Source of the DNA: Curtobacterium flaccumfaciens pv. betae
Lineage (GTDB): Bacteria; Actinomycetota; Actinomycetes; Actinomycetales; Microbacteriaceae
Direction: 5' to 3'
Length of the DNA: 64,000 nt
Assembly (NCBI RefSeq): GCF_026241855.1
Contig: NZ_JAPJDC010000001.1
Coordinates: 434,001 to 498,000, forward strand
Part shown: positions 16,141 through 25,273 of the stretch, in pieces
Layout: each line of letters opens with the position of its first letter
Position numbering within the stretch: the first letter of the stretch is position 1
Position numbers and translations under genes: made by a program
Notes under the pieces: model-generated
What the model was told of the DNA's origin: nothing
The model's input: the letters and a program-made list of their open reading frames with translations, nothing else
Databases searched by the model: none

Positions 16141-17558
16141 TGGAGGCTCAGGAGTACGTCCGGATCCTGCGGAAGAGCTGGCTCCTCATCACGGCGACGG
16201 CGCTGCTCGGCATCCTCAGCGGTGGAGCGCTCGCTGCTGCGTCGACACCCGCCTACACCGCGGCGACCCGTCTCTACGTCTCGGTCCGTACGCAAGAAGG
16301 CGCCGCTAGTACGGATCTGAACCAGGGGACGAGCTTCGCGCGACAAGCGATCTCCACCTACGTCGACGTCGTGAACAGCCCGATCGTCCTCGATCGCGCC
16401 GGACGCGAGCTGGAGCCGCGCATGACGGCAGCCGAGCTCGCGCCGCTCGTCAGCGCCTCGTCCCCTGCCAACACCGTGCTCCTCGAGGTCTCCGTGACGG
16501 ACACCAGCGCGAAGCGAGCGGCCGAGATCGCGAACGCCGTCGGGGAGTCCTTCGCACGCGTCGTGTCCGAGGACCTCGAGAAACCGAGCGTCGGGCCGTC
16601 CCTCATCGCCGTGAAGACGATCGCGCCGGCAACCGTGCCGAGCGCGCCGAGTGCTCCACGGATCCCGCTGATGCTCGCGATCGGCCTCGCGGTGGGTCTC
16701 GTGACCGGGGTCGGGATCGCGGTGCTCCGGACGAACCTGGACACGAGGGTCCGGACCGCGGAGCAGATCGAGGCAGTCGCGCGTCGCCCCTACCTGGGCG
16801 GGATCTTCGTCGATCCGGACGCCCAGAAACGCCCCCTCATCGTCCACGCTGACCCGAGGAGCCCACGGTCGGAAGCCTTCCGTCGGCTCCGGACGAGTCT
16901 GCAGTTCGTCGGTCTCGGCGACGCTGGCCGCTCGTTCGTGGTGACCAGTTCCGGACCGGGCGAGGGCAAGAGCTACGTCGCAGCGAACCTGGCCATCGCC
17001 CTTGCCGAGACCGGAGCGAGTGTCGTCCTCGTCGATGCGGACCTCCGGCGCCCCCGTGTGGCGGACTACCTCGGCATCGAGGGGAACGCCGGGCTGACGG
17101 ACCTGCTCATCGGACGTGCGGAGATCGCCGACGTCCTGCAGCCGTGGGGTGAGCAAGCGCTCTCGGTGCTCCCGTCCGGACGCATCCCCCCGAACCCGAG
17201 CGAGATGCTCGGCTCTGCTGCGATGCGTGCGACCGTGGAACACCTGGAGCGCAACTTCGACTACGTCGTGATCGATGCGCCGCCGGTCCTGCTGGTCGCC
17301 GATGCCACCGTGCTCAGCGCGGTCGCCGGCATCCTCTTCGTGGCCGCCGCCGGCAAGGTCCGCAAGGCGGATGTCGTCGCGGCACTCCGTGCGCTCGATG
17401 CGGTCAAGGCGGTCACGTTCGGAGTGGTCGGCCAGATGCTGCCGATGCGCGGTGCCGGTGGTGGGTCCTACGGCAAGTACGCCTACTATGACGGCGACAC
17501 CCCGGTCATCGAGCCGGTGCCCGAGGAGCGGCGCAGCCGGCGCGGTCTGACCACATGA
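16140..17558 (+). CDS. Wzz/BY-kinase-type EPS co-polymerase and tyrosine autokinase
   Basis: The 472-residue fusion has an N-terminal Wzz domain with TM1 at about residues 15-35 and TM2 at about 178-200, flanked by PSAPSAPRIPLML, the Pro-rich motif before TM2. Next comes a cytoplasmic BY-kinase domain with Walker A GPGEGKS (residues 272-278), Walker A' VVLVDADLRRP and Walker B YVVIDAPP. The C-terminus has a Tyr cluster (SYGKYAYYDGD) that would be the autophosphorylation site. It controls chain length and export of the polymer, with phosphorylation cycling. It starts at the base after the previous stop, so it is tightly coupled to the pyruvyl transferase. Confidence 0.92.
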   Translation: MEAQEYVRILRKSWLLITATALLGILSGGALAAASTPAYTAATRLYVSVRTQEGAASTDLNQGTSFARQAISTYVDVVNSPIVLDRAGRELEPRMTAAELAPLVSASSPANTVLLEVSVTDTSAKRAAEIANAVGESFARVVSEDLEKPSVGPSLIAVKTIAPATVPSAPSAPRIPLMLAIGLAVGLVTGVGIAVLRTNLDTRVRTAEQIEAVARRPYLGGIFVDPDAQKRPLIVHADPRSPRSEAFRRLRTSLQFVGLGDAGRSFVVTSSGPGEGKSYVAANLAIALAETGASVVLVDADLRRPRVADYLGIEGNAGLTDLLIGRAEIADVLQPWGEQALSVLPSGRIPPNPSEMLGSAAMRATVEHLERNFDYVVIDAPPVLLVADATVLSAVAGILFVAAAGKVRKADVVAALRALDAVKAVTFGVVGQMLPMRGAGGGSYGKYAYYDGDTPVIEPVPEERRSRRGLTT

Positions 17559-17634
17559 CCCACGGTGTCGGCTCGACCGTCGCGCGCCCGGTCGGCGCCG
17601 CCCTCACCGACCCCGAACCCTCTGGGAGCTGAAC

Positions 17635-18594
17635 TTGTCAATCCTCGTCACCGGCGGCGCCGGGTACATCGGCTCGCACGTGGTCCGCCTCCTCGAGGAG
17701 CGAGGCGAGTCGGTCGTCGTGGTCGACGACCTCTCGAGCGGCCTCAGGTCGCGGGTCGGAGCCGTCGTCGTCCAACTCGACCTCGCGGCCGCCGATGCCA
17801 CGTCAGCACTCATCGACGTCATGCGCGAGCACAACGTGTCCTCGGTCATCCACCTCGCGGCCCTCAAGGACGTCGCGGAATCGGTCGCCGAGCCGGAGCG
17901 CTACTACAGCGTCAACGTCGGAGGGCTCGGGCACCTGCTCGAAGCGATGCGGTCCGTCGGAGTCACTCGAATCGTCTTCTCGTCCTCGGCTGCCGTGTAC
18001 GGCGATGTGCAGGACGTCGTCGTCACGGAGCGGACCCCGTGTTCGCCGATCAATCCGTACGGCCAGACGAAGCTGATCGGTGAGTGGATGCTCGACGCAG
18101 CGCACCACGCCTGGGGGCTGCGGGCGATCTCGCTGCGCTACTTCAACGTCGCCGGCGCCGGCTGGGACGACCTCGCGGACACGGCTGCCAAGAACCTCAT
18201 CCCGATCGTGGTGGATCGGATCCTTTGCGGTGAGTCACCGGTCGTCTACGGCGATGACCATGACACCCCGGACGGCACCTGCATCCGCGACTACATCCAC
18301 GTCGCAGACCTCGCACGGGCGCACCTCGCTGCGGTCGACACGCTCCGCGATCCCAGCGACTTCGCCGGCCCGGTCAACATCGGCACGGGCAAGGGGGCGT
18401 CCGTCCGAGAGGTCGTGGCCGAGGTGAGCAGCGCCCTCGGACGACCGAGCACCCTGCGGGTCGCCGCAGCTCGTGCTGGCGATCCCGCCGCGGTCGTCGC
18501 GGACCCGTCCGTCGCAGCCGATCAGCTCGGGTGGCGGGCTCGTCACGGTCTCGACGCGATCGTCCGGTCCGCCCTCGGAGCAGTCCACTCCTGA
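17635..18594 (+). CDS. galE: UDP-glucose 4-epimerase
   Basis: The 319-residue SDR enzyme interconverts UDP-glucose and UDP-galactose, supplying UDP-Gal for EPS. The N-terminal Rossmann motif GGAGYIG is at residues 7-13. Catalytic YxxxK is Tyr142/Lys146 in NPYGQTK, with the preceding Ser in FSSSAAVYGD. GalE-typical segments HLAALKDVAESV, RYFNVAGAG, GTCIRDYIHVADLARAH and VNIGTGKGASVREVV are present. The start is TTG at 17635 with RBS GGGAG. It is third in the EPS operon, 76 nt after the kinase. The assignment rests on these motifs, but a closely related UDP-sugar epimerase is possible. Confidence 0.88.
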   Translation: MSILVTGGAGYIGSHVVRLLEERGESVVVVDDLSSGLRSRVGAVVVQLDLAAADATSALIDVMREHNVSSVIHLAALKDVAESVAEPERYYSVNVGGLGHLLEAMRSVGVTRIVFSSSAAVYGDVQDVVVTERTPCSPINPYGQTKLIGEWMLDAAHHAWGLRAISLRYFNVAGAGWDDLADTAAKNLIPIVVDRILCGESPVVYGDDHDTPDGTCIRDYIHVADLARAHLAAVDTLRDPSDFAGPVNIGTGKGASVREVVAEVSSALGRPSTLRVAAARAGDPAAVVADPSVAADQLGWRARHGLDAIVRSALGAVHS

Positions 18595-18670
18595 TGCACG
18601 CTGATGAGCGCGCTGTCCGCATCGACGCGCGGAGCGCCCGGGATCCGCTGCGTTCTCGGCTCGGGACCCG

Positions 18671-19933
18671 TCAGAGTCGCCGCGACACGGGCGCCCAGCG
18701 GAGCACGGCATGGAGCGCAGGGAAGACAACCCACGGCGCGGTCGCGGCGATCAGCCGGACAGGCACAGCGATGTCCGACGGTACGGCGACGAGGATGCCG
18801 AGCGAACACGCGAGCGTGATGACCCGCACAATCGTGAGCTCGGCGTTCGATCGGCGGTAGCGCTGGAACGTCGAGAACACGGTGCTGGTCCACAGTGCTG
18901 CCACCAGGAGGCAAGCGACGACGCTGAACGGGACTGCGTCGGAGAGCGCGGTCAGGTGGATGGCGCTCAGGACGAACGGCACGACCGCAGCAGCCGTCGT
19001 GCCCCAGAGCACGCCGGCCAGGATCGCGCTCGCGGCGATCGTGGCGGGGAAGGCGAGCGACCGCACCCGTGCGCGGAAGGACGACGGCACAGCTCGAGTG
19101 GGATCCCGGTGATCGGCCGATCGCTCCTCGAGCGCGCGGCCTCGCATCGAGCGGATGACGGTCGGGGAGAGTCCTGTCTGCAGCATCTGGAACGGTCCCG
19201 CGATGAGGGTGGTGCAGCTCCGGAACGCGCCGGCCACGGCGAGTGACGTTGAGGCGCCGAGCGCGATCACCACCGCGCTCATCGTGGTGCCGATGAGGAC
19301 GCCGTCGAGCGCGAGGAACGGGATGTCCCGCCGGTACTCGTCGAGGAAGGCCCGGACGCTCCACGACCGGGTCGGGCGTCCGCGCAGTGCGAGTCCTGCG
19401 GCACCCACTCCGTACGCGATCGTCATCGCCACCGGCAGTGCCACCGACGCGTCGACGCCGGGCAACAGCCCGACAGCACAGAGTCCAGCCAGGACCACCA
19501 TCACCACGCCGTCGGTCGAGACGACGCGGCCGTAGCGGACGGCCGACATCTCGACCGATCGTGTCGTGTCGTACAGGGCGTACGTGACGAGTGCGGCTGC
19601 GAGCGCGAGTCCGGATGCGGCGGTTGCGAGACCGAGACCGACGACCGCGATCGTGATCGACGCGGGAGCCGCTGCGACGAGGGTGAGCAGCACTGCAGCG
19701 CGGCGTGCGGCTCGAGACCGTTCCGGGTCGCCTGACAGGTAGATGACGACGGGCAGTGCTCCGAACCCGCGCACGAAGCCGGCCGCCATGAAGAACACGG
19801 AGAGCAGAACGGCGAAACGGCCCCATCCGTCGGGAGTGAGGCGGACGGTGCCGACGATCGTGATGCCCATCTGGCCCAGGCTCAGCATCGCCTGAGCGGC
19901 GAAGGGGAGCGCGAGTCGGCCGAGTCGCTGCAT
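18671..19933 (-). CDS. Polysaccharide flippase-like membrane protein
   Basis: The 420-residue protein has about twelve hydrophobic segments and resembles MOP-superfamily Wzx/RfbX flippases, which turn lipid-linked repeat units across the membrane. The first helix region is LGRLALPFAAQAMLSLGQMGITIVGTVRL. Sequence conservation in this family is low, so the call rests mainly on the hydrophobic pattern and the setting among EPS genes. The start at 19933 has RBS GAGAGG; an in-frame ATG at 20026 lies inside the divergent promoter region. It is convergent with galE and divergent from the WecG-type gene. Confidence 0.75.
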   Translation of the reverse strand: MQRLGRLALPFAAQAMLSLGQMGITIVGTVRLTPDGWGRFAVLLSVFFMAAGFVRGFGALPVVIYLSGDPERSRAARRAAVLLTLVAAAPASITIAVVGLGLATAASGLALAAALVTYALYDTTRSVEMSAVRYGRVVSTDGVVMVVLAGLCAVGLLPGVDASVALPVAMTIAYGVGAAGLALRGRPTRSWSVRAFLDEYRRDIPFLALDGVLIGTTMSAVVIALGASTSLAVAGAFRSCTTLIAGPFQMLQTGLSPTVIRSMRGRALEERSADHRDPTRAVPSSFRARVRSLAFPATIAASAILAGVLWGTTAAAVVPFVLSAIHLTALSDAVPFSVVACLLVAALWTSTVFSTFQRYRRSNAELTIVRVITLACSLGILVAVPSDIAVPVRLIAATAPWVVFPALHAVLRWAPVSRRL

Positions 19934-19954
19934 GTTCGCGCCTCTCTCATTATG

Positions 19955-19978
19955 GATGTCACGTGTTAGTATATCATC
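19955..19978. promoter_or_regulatory. Shared promoter motif, copy S3 (divergent)
   Basis: GATGTCACGTG followed by TTAGTATATCATC lies between the divergent flippase and WecG-type genes. It holds CACGTG (19960-19965) and a TATACT -10 for the minus strand (19968-19973), so both genes may share the element. Confidence 0.55.
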
Positions 19979-20016
19979 GACCCGGGGGTGACCCACCTGA
20001 TGAGTGAAGGACCGAG

Positions 20017-20769
20017 ATGCTGACATTTGCCGAGTTCGAGCGAACCGAGATCGCGGGCGTGCCGATCATCGTCGCGACCCGTGATGAAGCGATCGAACAG
20101 ATCGCGGCGGTCGCGCAGAGCGGTGGTGCCGGTGACGTCCACTTGGCGAACTCGTACGTGATCTCCCTCACCGCGCAGGACGAGGACTACCACCGGCTCA
20201 TCGCCTCCGGGGCTGCCGTCTACCCGGACGGGAAGCCCCTCACGTGGGTGTCGAGAGTGCTCCCGGGCCGCGCGCTGTCGCAGGTCAGGGGCCCGTCGTT
20301 GTTCCCGGACATGATGGACCGGGGGCGGAGCCGGGGACTCCGGCACTTCTTGCTCGGCAACACGGACGAGGTGCTGGCCTCCCTCCGCGCCGAACTCGAG
20401 CGGCGGTACCCGGGCGTCTCGATCGTCGGGACGCACCGCTCGTACTTCCGGCCGCTGACCGACGACGAGCTCGCCGCGCAGGACGCCGAGATCGTCGCCG
20501 CTGATCCGGACATCATCTGGGTCGGGCTCGGCACACCGCTGCAGGACGTCGAGACGCGACGGATAGCCGAACACCTCGGGAAGGTCGCGATCGGGGTCGG
20601 GGTGGCGTTCGACTTCATCGCGGGGACGAAGCCAGTGGCTCCGGAGTGGATGACCCGTGTCGGGCTGGAGTGGGTCTTCCGGCTCGCGAGCGAACCGCGC
20701 CGTCTCTGGAAGCGCTACCTCATCGGGAACTTCGTGTTCCTCCGCGCGGCCTTGCGGCGACGCCGATGA
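20017..20769 (+). CDS. WecG/TagA/CpsF-family glycosyltransferase
   Basis: This 250-residue GT26-family enzyme transfers a sugar onto lipid-linked intermediates in EPS or teichoic-acid synthesis. Family landmarks are present: HLANSYVISLTAQDEDY, YPDGKPLTWVSR, RGPSLFPDMMDRG, FLLGNTDEVLASL and IIWVGLGTPLQD. VGVAFDFIAGTKPVAPEWM and GLEWVFRLASEPRRLWKRY end the catalytic part. A basic C-terminus (LRRRR) could bind the membrane face. The ATG at 20017 has RBS GAAGG, and the ATGA overlap with the next gene starts a five-gene run. Confidence 0.9.
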   Translation: MLTFAEFERTEIAGVPIIVATRDEAIEQIAAVAQSGGAGDVHLANSYVISLTAQDEDYHRLIASGAAVYPDGKPLTWVSRVLPGRALSQVRGPSLFPDMMDRGRSRGLRHFLLGNTDEVLASLRAELERRYPGVSIVGTHRSYFRPLTDDELAAQDAEIVAADPDIIWVGLGTPLQDVETRRIAEHLGKVAIGVGVAFDFIAGTKPVAPEWMTRVGLEWVFRLASEPRRLWKRYLIGNFVFLRAALRRRR

Positions 20770-21854
20770 CCGGCGGACGCGTGGCGGTCGTCAGCCAGGT
20801 TCCTCCGCCCGTGCACGGCCAGACCGTGATGACCCTCCGCTTCCTCGACGTGCTCGAGCGGCTGGGGCGATCGTCTCGACTCATCGACCGTCGGTTCAGT
20901 GCGACGGTCGCCGAGGTCGGTGTGCCGTCGCTGCGCAAGGTGGTCGCGGTGGTCGGACTGCTCACCCGTGTCGTCTGGACGAGTGTCCGATTCCGGCCCG
21001 AGGTGGTCGTGGTGTTCGTCACCACCCGGGGCGGATCGTTCCTCGTCGACTGGGCCGTGTCCGAGCTCCTGCGGCTCTTCCGGAGTTCTCTGGTGCTCTA
21101 CGTGCACTCGGTCGGCTTCGAGGACCTCCGTCGTCGAGGTCGGTTGTGGGCGTGGTGTGTCGATCGTCTCCTCGGCTCGAGCGACCGGATCGTCACACTC
21201 GGTCCGTCCCTGCTCGCAGACCTGCCTGGCCGCGCTGCACTGTGTCTGGCCAACACGCCGGGCCCAGTGCCGGCAGTGACCACAGCAGCCGACCCGTGCA
21301 GCGTCCTCTTCCTGTCGAACCTCATCCCCGGTAAGGGTGCCGAGGACTTCGCGCGGATCGCCGGCCTCCTCCTCCGTCGCACCGGGACCGAGCGCTGGCG
21401 TTTCACGTTGGCGGGTTCGCCCGCCGATGCAGCCGTCGTCGCAGCGGTCGAACGAGAACTGGTCGACGCTGACGCCACGGCGCGTGTCGCGGTCGTGGGC
21501 GCGCTCGGTGCGGCGGAGAAGTGGCAAGCCTTGGCGGTGTCGACGTGTCTTGCCTTCACGTCGTCGCTCGAAGAGGCGCAGCCTTTGACGATCGTCGAGG
21601 CGTTCGCGAGCGGCACGCCTGTGGTCGCGTACCGCGTCGGCGGCGTTCCGGACCTCATCGAGCACGGTGTCAACGGCTTCCTCGTCGACGTCGGCGACGA
21701 GGAAGCGTTCGCCGATGCACTCGAGTCCCTGATCAGAGACCCTGCACTCCGCGGACGTCTGTCCGCTGGCGCCTCCCGGACCTTCTCGGCGCGTCTGTCC
21801 GAGCTCGCCTACACGGACGCCTGGCGACACGTCCTCGACGAGAGCACCCGATGA
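20766..21854 (+). CDS. Glycosyltransferase family 4 protein
   Basis: The 362-residue GT-B-fold enzyme has a C-terminal nucleotide-sugar-binding half with VLFLSNLIPGKGAEDF, then CLAFTSSLEEAQPLTIVEAFASGTPVVAYRVGGVPDLIEHGVNGFLV, the EX7E-type motif of GT4 enzymes. The N-terminal acceptor half has SQVPPPVHGQTVMTLRFL. It adds one sugar to the growing EPS repeat. The ATG at 20766 overlaps the upstream TGA; a longer in-frame start at 20646 runs inside the previous gene and was rejected. Donor and acceptor are unknown. Confidence 0.88.
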   Translation: MTGGRVAVVSQVPPPVHGQTVMTLRFLDVLERLGRSSRLIDRRFSATVAEVGVPSLRKVVAVVGLLTRVVWTSVRFRPEVVVVFVTTRGGSFLVDWAVSELLRLFRSSLVLYVHSVGFEDLRRRGRLWAWCVDRLLGSSDRIVTLGPSLLADLPGRAALCLANTPGPVPAVTTAADPCSVLFLSNLIPGKGAEDFARIAGLLLRRTGTERWRFTLAGSPADAAVVAAVERELVDADATARVAVVGALGAAEKWQALAVSTCLAFTSSLEEAQPLTIVEAFASGTPVVAYRVGGVPDLIEHGVNGFLVDVGDEEAFADALESLIRDPALRGRLSAGASRTFSARLSELAYTDAWRHVLDESTR

Positions 21855-23110
21855 GCGTCCGTCCCGGCACGGCGTTCCTTCCGAGCCGTCGATCGTTCCC
21901 AGGGCACCGCTGGCGAGCCCCGGCCCTTCCCTGGCTCACCTGGGTGGCGGTGGGGATGGCGATCGTGATCGACACGAGTGGCCGTGTCGGTCTGGGGTCG
22001 GTGAGCCTCTCGGCGTTCATCTCGGTCGGCGTCATGGCGGTGCTCATCGCGCTGGCCCCGCTCGTCGTGGGAGCGGGCCTCGCGGCCGTTCCCCTGCCGT
22101 TCCTCCTGTTCTACGGCTTCGTCGTCGTCCGTCTCGTCTTCGCGCCCAACCCCGACGGGCTCCAGAACGCAGCGATCCTCACCATGTTCACCTTCGGCAT
22201 CGCGTTCTCGGCGCGGTCGGCGACGGTGGAGATCGCCGGCGCGACGCTCCGGGTGTTCGCCGGTGTCGGTGTCCTGGTCGCCGTCGTGTTCGCCGTCGGC
22301 AGCGTGGCGGGTGCGGACGTCTACATGACCCGTGCATTCGCCCTCACTGCTCTCGTGCTGCTGGCCGCTGCGGTCGTGCTGCCACCGACGGACCTCCTCG
22401 CCCGTGCCGCTCCGTTCGTGATCGTCGGGGCCATCGTGCTCAGCCTGTCCCGGACGGCGTCCGCGATCAGCATCCTGATGTTGGTGGGACTCGTCGTCCG
22501 GCTCCGCCGAGGACACCGGCTCCTGCTCGCCTGTGGCGCGGTGACCGGCGTCGCGCTCGCCACGTGGGCGCTCCTGTCGACGTTCGCACCGCTGCGTGAT
22601 CGCTTCCTCGTCGGGGACAACGCGGTCGAGGTCGGTGGCCTCGCGATCAACACCTCCGGCCGTTCGGCGCTCTGGGAAGCAGTCAGCCAGAACGCGATGC
22701 ACGCGCCCTTCCTCGGCCACGGCCCGGGGTCGGCGGTCGTCTTCGTGACGGAGCGGTTCGGTGGGATCACCCAGCCGCACAACGAGTACCTCCGCGTCCT
22801 GCACGACGAGGGCCTCGTCGGACTGATCCCGTTCGTCCTGGGCTGTCTGCTCGTGCTCATCCGTGTCATCAAGCGGATCGCACGGACGGACCAGCCGATC
22901 CACTGGGCCGCGCTGTTCGCCCTGACGGCGACACTCGCTGCCGCCGCCACGGACAACGTCCTCGTCTACCCGTTCGTCCTGCTTCCCGCTTCGGTCCTCA
23001 TCGGGCTGTCGCTCGGTCTCCCGGTCGGACTCTCCGAGCAACCGACGACGGGAGCGCGCGCACGAGAGCCTCGAATCGGCGACCGCGGACTCCTCGGAGC
23101 ATCCCGATGA
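21851..23110 (+). CDS. Wzy-like O-antigen/EPS polymerase
   Basis: The 419-residue protein has about eleven hydrophobic segments. A polar loop near the C-terminal third carries the O-antigen ligase/polymerase signature: NTSGRSALWEAVSQN, HAPFLGHGPGSAV and TQPHNEYLRVLHDEGLVGLIPF (with His-Asn-Glu). It joins repeat units on the outer membrane face. The start at 21851 overlaps the GT4 stop. Wzy is the normal partner of the flippase and Wzz kinase also found here, so the cluster is a Wzx/Wzy-dependent pathway. Confidence 0.85.
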   Translation: MSVRPGTAFLPSRRSFPGHRWRAPALPWLTWVAVGMAIVIDTSGRVGLGSVSLSAFISVGVMAVLIALAPLVVGAGLAAVPLPFLLFYGFVVVRLVFAPNPDGLQNAAILTMFTFGIAFSARSATVEIAGATLRVFAGVGVLVAVVFAVGSVAGADVYMTRAFALTALVLLAAAVVLPPTDLLARAAPFVIVGAIVLSLSRTASAISILMLVGLVVRLRRGHRLLLACGAVTGVALATWALLSTFAPLRDRFLVGDNAVEVGGLAINTSGRSALWEAVSQNAMHAPFLGHGPGSAVVFVTERFGGITQPHNEYLRVLHDEGLVGLIPFVLGCLLVLIRVIKRIARTDQPIHWAALFALTATLAAAATDNVLVYPFVLLPASVLIGLSLGLPVGLSEQPTTGARAREPRIGDRGLLGASR

Positions 23111-23973
23111 CCGGTCGCCCCGACATCGCAGTCGTGATGAGCGCCTACAACGCCGTCGACACGATCATCCCCGCCGTGTGCTCGCTCCTCGACCAGACCG
23201 AGGTCGCCCTGGAGGTCGTGGTGTTCGACGACGGATCGACCGACGGGACCGATCTCGCGCTGGGATCACTCGCCGATCCGAGGCTCCGCGTGATCCGTTC
23301 CCCGCACAACGTCGGTCGATCGGTCGGACGCGACCGCGCGATCCGAGCGACGACCGCAGCGGTGATCGCGATCGCTGACGCGGACGATGTCGCGCTTCCT
23401 GGAAGGCTCGCGGCACACGTCCGACAACTCCGGGGAAACCCGCACGCGGTCGCGACGTTCGGCAGGCTCGTCGAGCAGCGTGGCTCGCGGACGATCCTCG
23501 CCGATCGGTTCCCGCCCGACTCCGATGCCGTCGACGCGATGTTCGAGCGCGGTCAGATGCCGGTGGCGCACCCGGCGAGTGCGTTCCGCCGCGAGTGGTA
23601 CCTCGACACCGGCGGGTACGACCCACAGATCCGTTGGTGCGAGGACTACGACCTGTTCGCACGCGGATGGCGCCCAGGAGCCGTCGTCCCCGACCGCGCA
23701 CCCGTCGTGGTCTACGCGTCCCCTGGAGCCGTCCGGCCGTGGCGCTACTGGTGGGAGAACGAGCGGCACCGTCGTGCGATCACCGCCCGTATCCTCGCGG
23801 CCGGCCGCTCTCGAGCGGGTGCGACTCCCATCGCGCCCTACCTCCGTGCTGCCAGCGCCCCACCACGTCGCGCCGTCGAGGTGCTCCGGTACGTCGCTGT
23901 GTCAGCTCGCGACGCCGTTCGCGAGCGTCGGCGTCTCCACCGTCCCACAGAAGAAGGAAGCGGAAACAGATGA
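23107..23973 (+). CDS. Glycosyltransferase family 2 protein
   Basis: The 288-residue GT-A enzyme opens with VMSAYNAVDTIIPAVCSLLDQ, then VVVFDDGSTDGT (UDP-binding Asp pair) and the metal-binding motif ADADDVALPGRL. Later come HPASAFRREWYLDTGGYD and WCEDYDLFARGW (the ED base motif). It transfers one sugar onto the lipid-linked EPS unit. The ATGA overlaps at both ends place it in the run from 20017 to 25061. Its C-terminus is Arg-rich, perhaps peripheral to the membrane. Confidence 0.9.
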   Translation: MTGRPDIAVVMSAYNAVDTIIPAVCSLLDQTEVALEVVVFDDGSTDGTDLALGSLADPRLRVIRSPHNVGRSVGRDRAIRATTAAVIAIADADDVALPGRLAAHVRQLRGNPHAVATFGRLVEQRGSRTILADRFPPDSDAVDAMFERGQMPVAHPASAFRREWYLDTGGYDPQIRWCEDYDLFARGWRPGAVVPDRAPVVVYASPGAVRPWRYWWENERHRRAITARILAAGRSRAGATPIAPYLRAASAPPRRAVEVLRYVAVSARDAVRERRRLHRPTEEGSGNR

Positions 23974-25061
23974 ACACCACCAAGACCGTCCTCATCACCG
24001 GGGGTGCCGGCTTCATCGGCTGCGCCCTGTCCCAGCGGCTCGCGAGTTCGTTCACCCGCTGGGTGGTGGTCGACTCGCTGCACCCACAGGTCCACCCCGA
24101 GCGAGTCCGACCGGATGGACTCCATGACTCGGCAGAGCTCGTGGTGGGCGACATCGCGAAGAGCGCGACCTGGGACCGTGTGCTCTCGGACATCCGCCCG
24201 GACATCGTGATCCACCTCGCCGCAGAGACGGGAACAGCGCAATCGCTCGACGAGGCTTCGCGTCATGCCGAGGTGAACGTCGTCGGCACCACGCGCATGC
24301 TCGACGGGTTCGGTCGTCTCGGCATCGTCCCCGAGCGGATCCTGCTCAGCAGCAGTCGCGCCGTGTACGGCGAGGGGCGCTGGATCTCCGAGCGGGGGGA
24401 CGTCCGGTACCCGGGCCAGCGCAGTCACGGGCAGCTCGAGCGTGGGGCGTGGGACTTCGACGGACTGGCACCGCTGCCCGCCCGCGCCGGCGACAACGTC
24501 CCGCATCCGACGAGCGTCTACGGATCGACCAAGCTGTCGCAGGAGCAGATCCTCGCGGCATGGGTGGGCGCGCGCGACACGGCGTTGACCGTGCTGCGCC
24601 TGCAGAACGTGTTCGGTCCCGGCCAGTCCCTGACGAACAGCTACACCGGGATCGTCTCGTTGTTCTCGCAGCTCGCCCGTGCCGGTCAGAGTATCCCGAT
24701 CTACGAGGACGGCGAGATCACCCGCGACTTCGTCTTCATCGACGACATCGCCGACGCCTTCGTCGCTGCGCTCGGGACCGCTCGCTCGGTCGGGACCACG
24801 ACGTTCGACGTCGGGTCCGGCGTGCCTTCGACGATCAACGATCTCGCTCGGACGATCGCTCGTCACCACGGAGCACCCGCGCCGCACGTCACCGGGGCGT
24901 TCCGCGACGGCGACGTCCGGTTCGCCGCGTGTGACGTTGCTCCGACGGTCGCTGCGCTCGACTGGCAGCCGCAGTGGAACCTGGACGCCGGCGTCGTGCG
25001 CCTGCAGGACTGGATCGACGGCCAGCTCGGAACGCCGGTCGAGGCACTGATGGCTGGCTGA
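23970..25061 (+). CDS. NAD-dependent epimerase/dehydratase
   Basis: The 363-residue extended SDR has the NAD motif GGAGFIG (residues 11-17), a catalytic triad around LLSSSRAVYG and Tyr184-x3-Lys188 (VYGSTKLSQEQ), and GEITRDFVFIDDIADAFVAAL. A 30-residue insertion (EGRWISERGDVRYPG to APLPARAGDN) precedes the Tyr, which is longer than in GalE. It makes a modified nucleotide sugar for the EPS, but the product is not readable. It starts in ATGA overlap with the GT2 gene, with RBS GAAGGAAGCGG, and ends just before a strong terminator. Confidence 0.85.
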   Translation: MNTTKTVLITGGAGFIGCALSQRLASSFTRWVVVDSLHPQVHPERVRPDGLHDSAELVVGDIAKSATWDRVLSDIRPDIVIHLAAETGTAQSLDEASRHAEVNVVGTTRMLDGFGRLGIVPERILLSSSRAVYGEGRWISERGDVRYPGQRSHGQLERGAWDFDGLAPLPARAGDNVPHPTSVYGSTKLSQEQILAAWVGARDTALTVLRLQNVFGPGQSLTNSYTGIVSLFSQLARAGQSIPIYEDGEITRDFVFIDDIADAFVAALGTARSVGTTTFDVGSGVPSTINDLARTIARHHGAPAPHVTGAFRDGDVRFAACDVAPTVAALDWQPQWNLDAGVVRLQDWIDGQLGTPVEALMAG

Positions 25062-25072
25062 GGCGCTCGCAC

Positions 25073-25115
25073 AAGAAGCCCCGACCGCTCCCGTGTGGAG
25101 CGGTCGGGGCTTCTT
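25073..25115. terminator. Terminator ending the EPS operon
   Basis: Perfect 19-bp arms (25073-25091, 25097-25115) with a 5-nt loop CGTGT, 12 nt after the epimerase stop. The stem begins AAGAAGCCCCG and ends in TTCTT, giving a partial T-tract. Confidence 0.9.
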
Positions 25116-25201
25116 GCTGTCCCGCGGAAGGCCGGCGGCCGTCGATCGACACACGCGTCGCCCGCCGAAGAGACCGAGGCGAGCACTGGCGCGCACACGA
25201 A

Positions 25202-25238
25202 GATGCCCCGGCTGCTCGCGATGAGCAGCCGGGGCATC
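25202..25238. terminator. Terminator for the DUF3060-type lipoprotein gene
   Basis: GATGCCCCGGCTGCTC (25202-25217) pairs perfectly with GAGCAGCCGGGGCATC (25223-25238) around a 5-nt loop. It lies 35 nt beyond the stop of the minus-strand lipoprotein gene and backs onto the EPS terminator. Confidence 0.85.
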
Positions 25239-25273
25239 TCGTGGTGTGCGGGAACAACGCGCTCGTGCGCGTG

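Noticed and set aside
20646..20765. N-terminal extension of the GT4 gene
   Set aside because: It lies wholly within the preceding glycosyltransferase gene in another frame; the ATG at 20766 forms the usual ATGA overlap.
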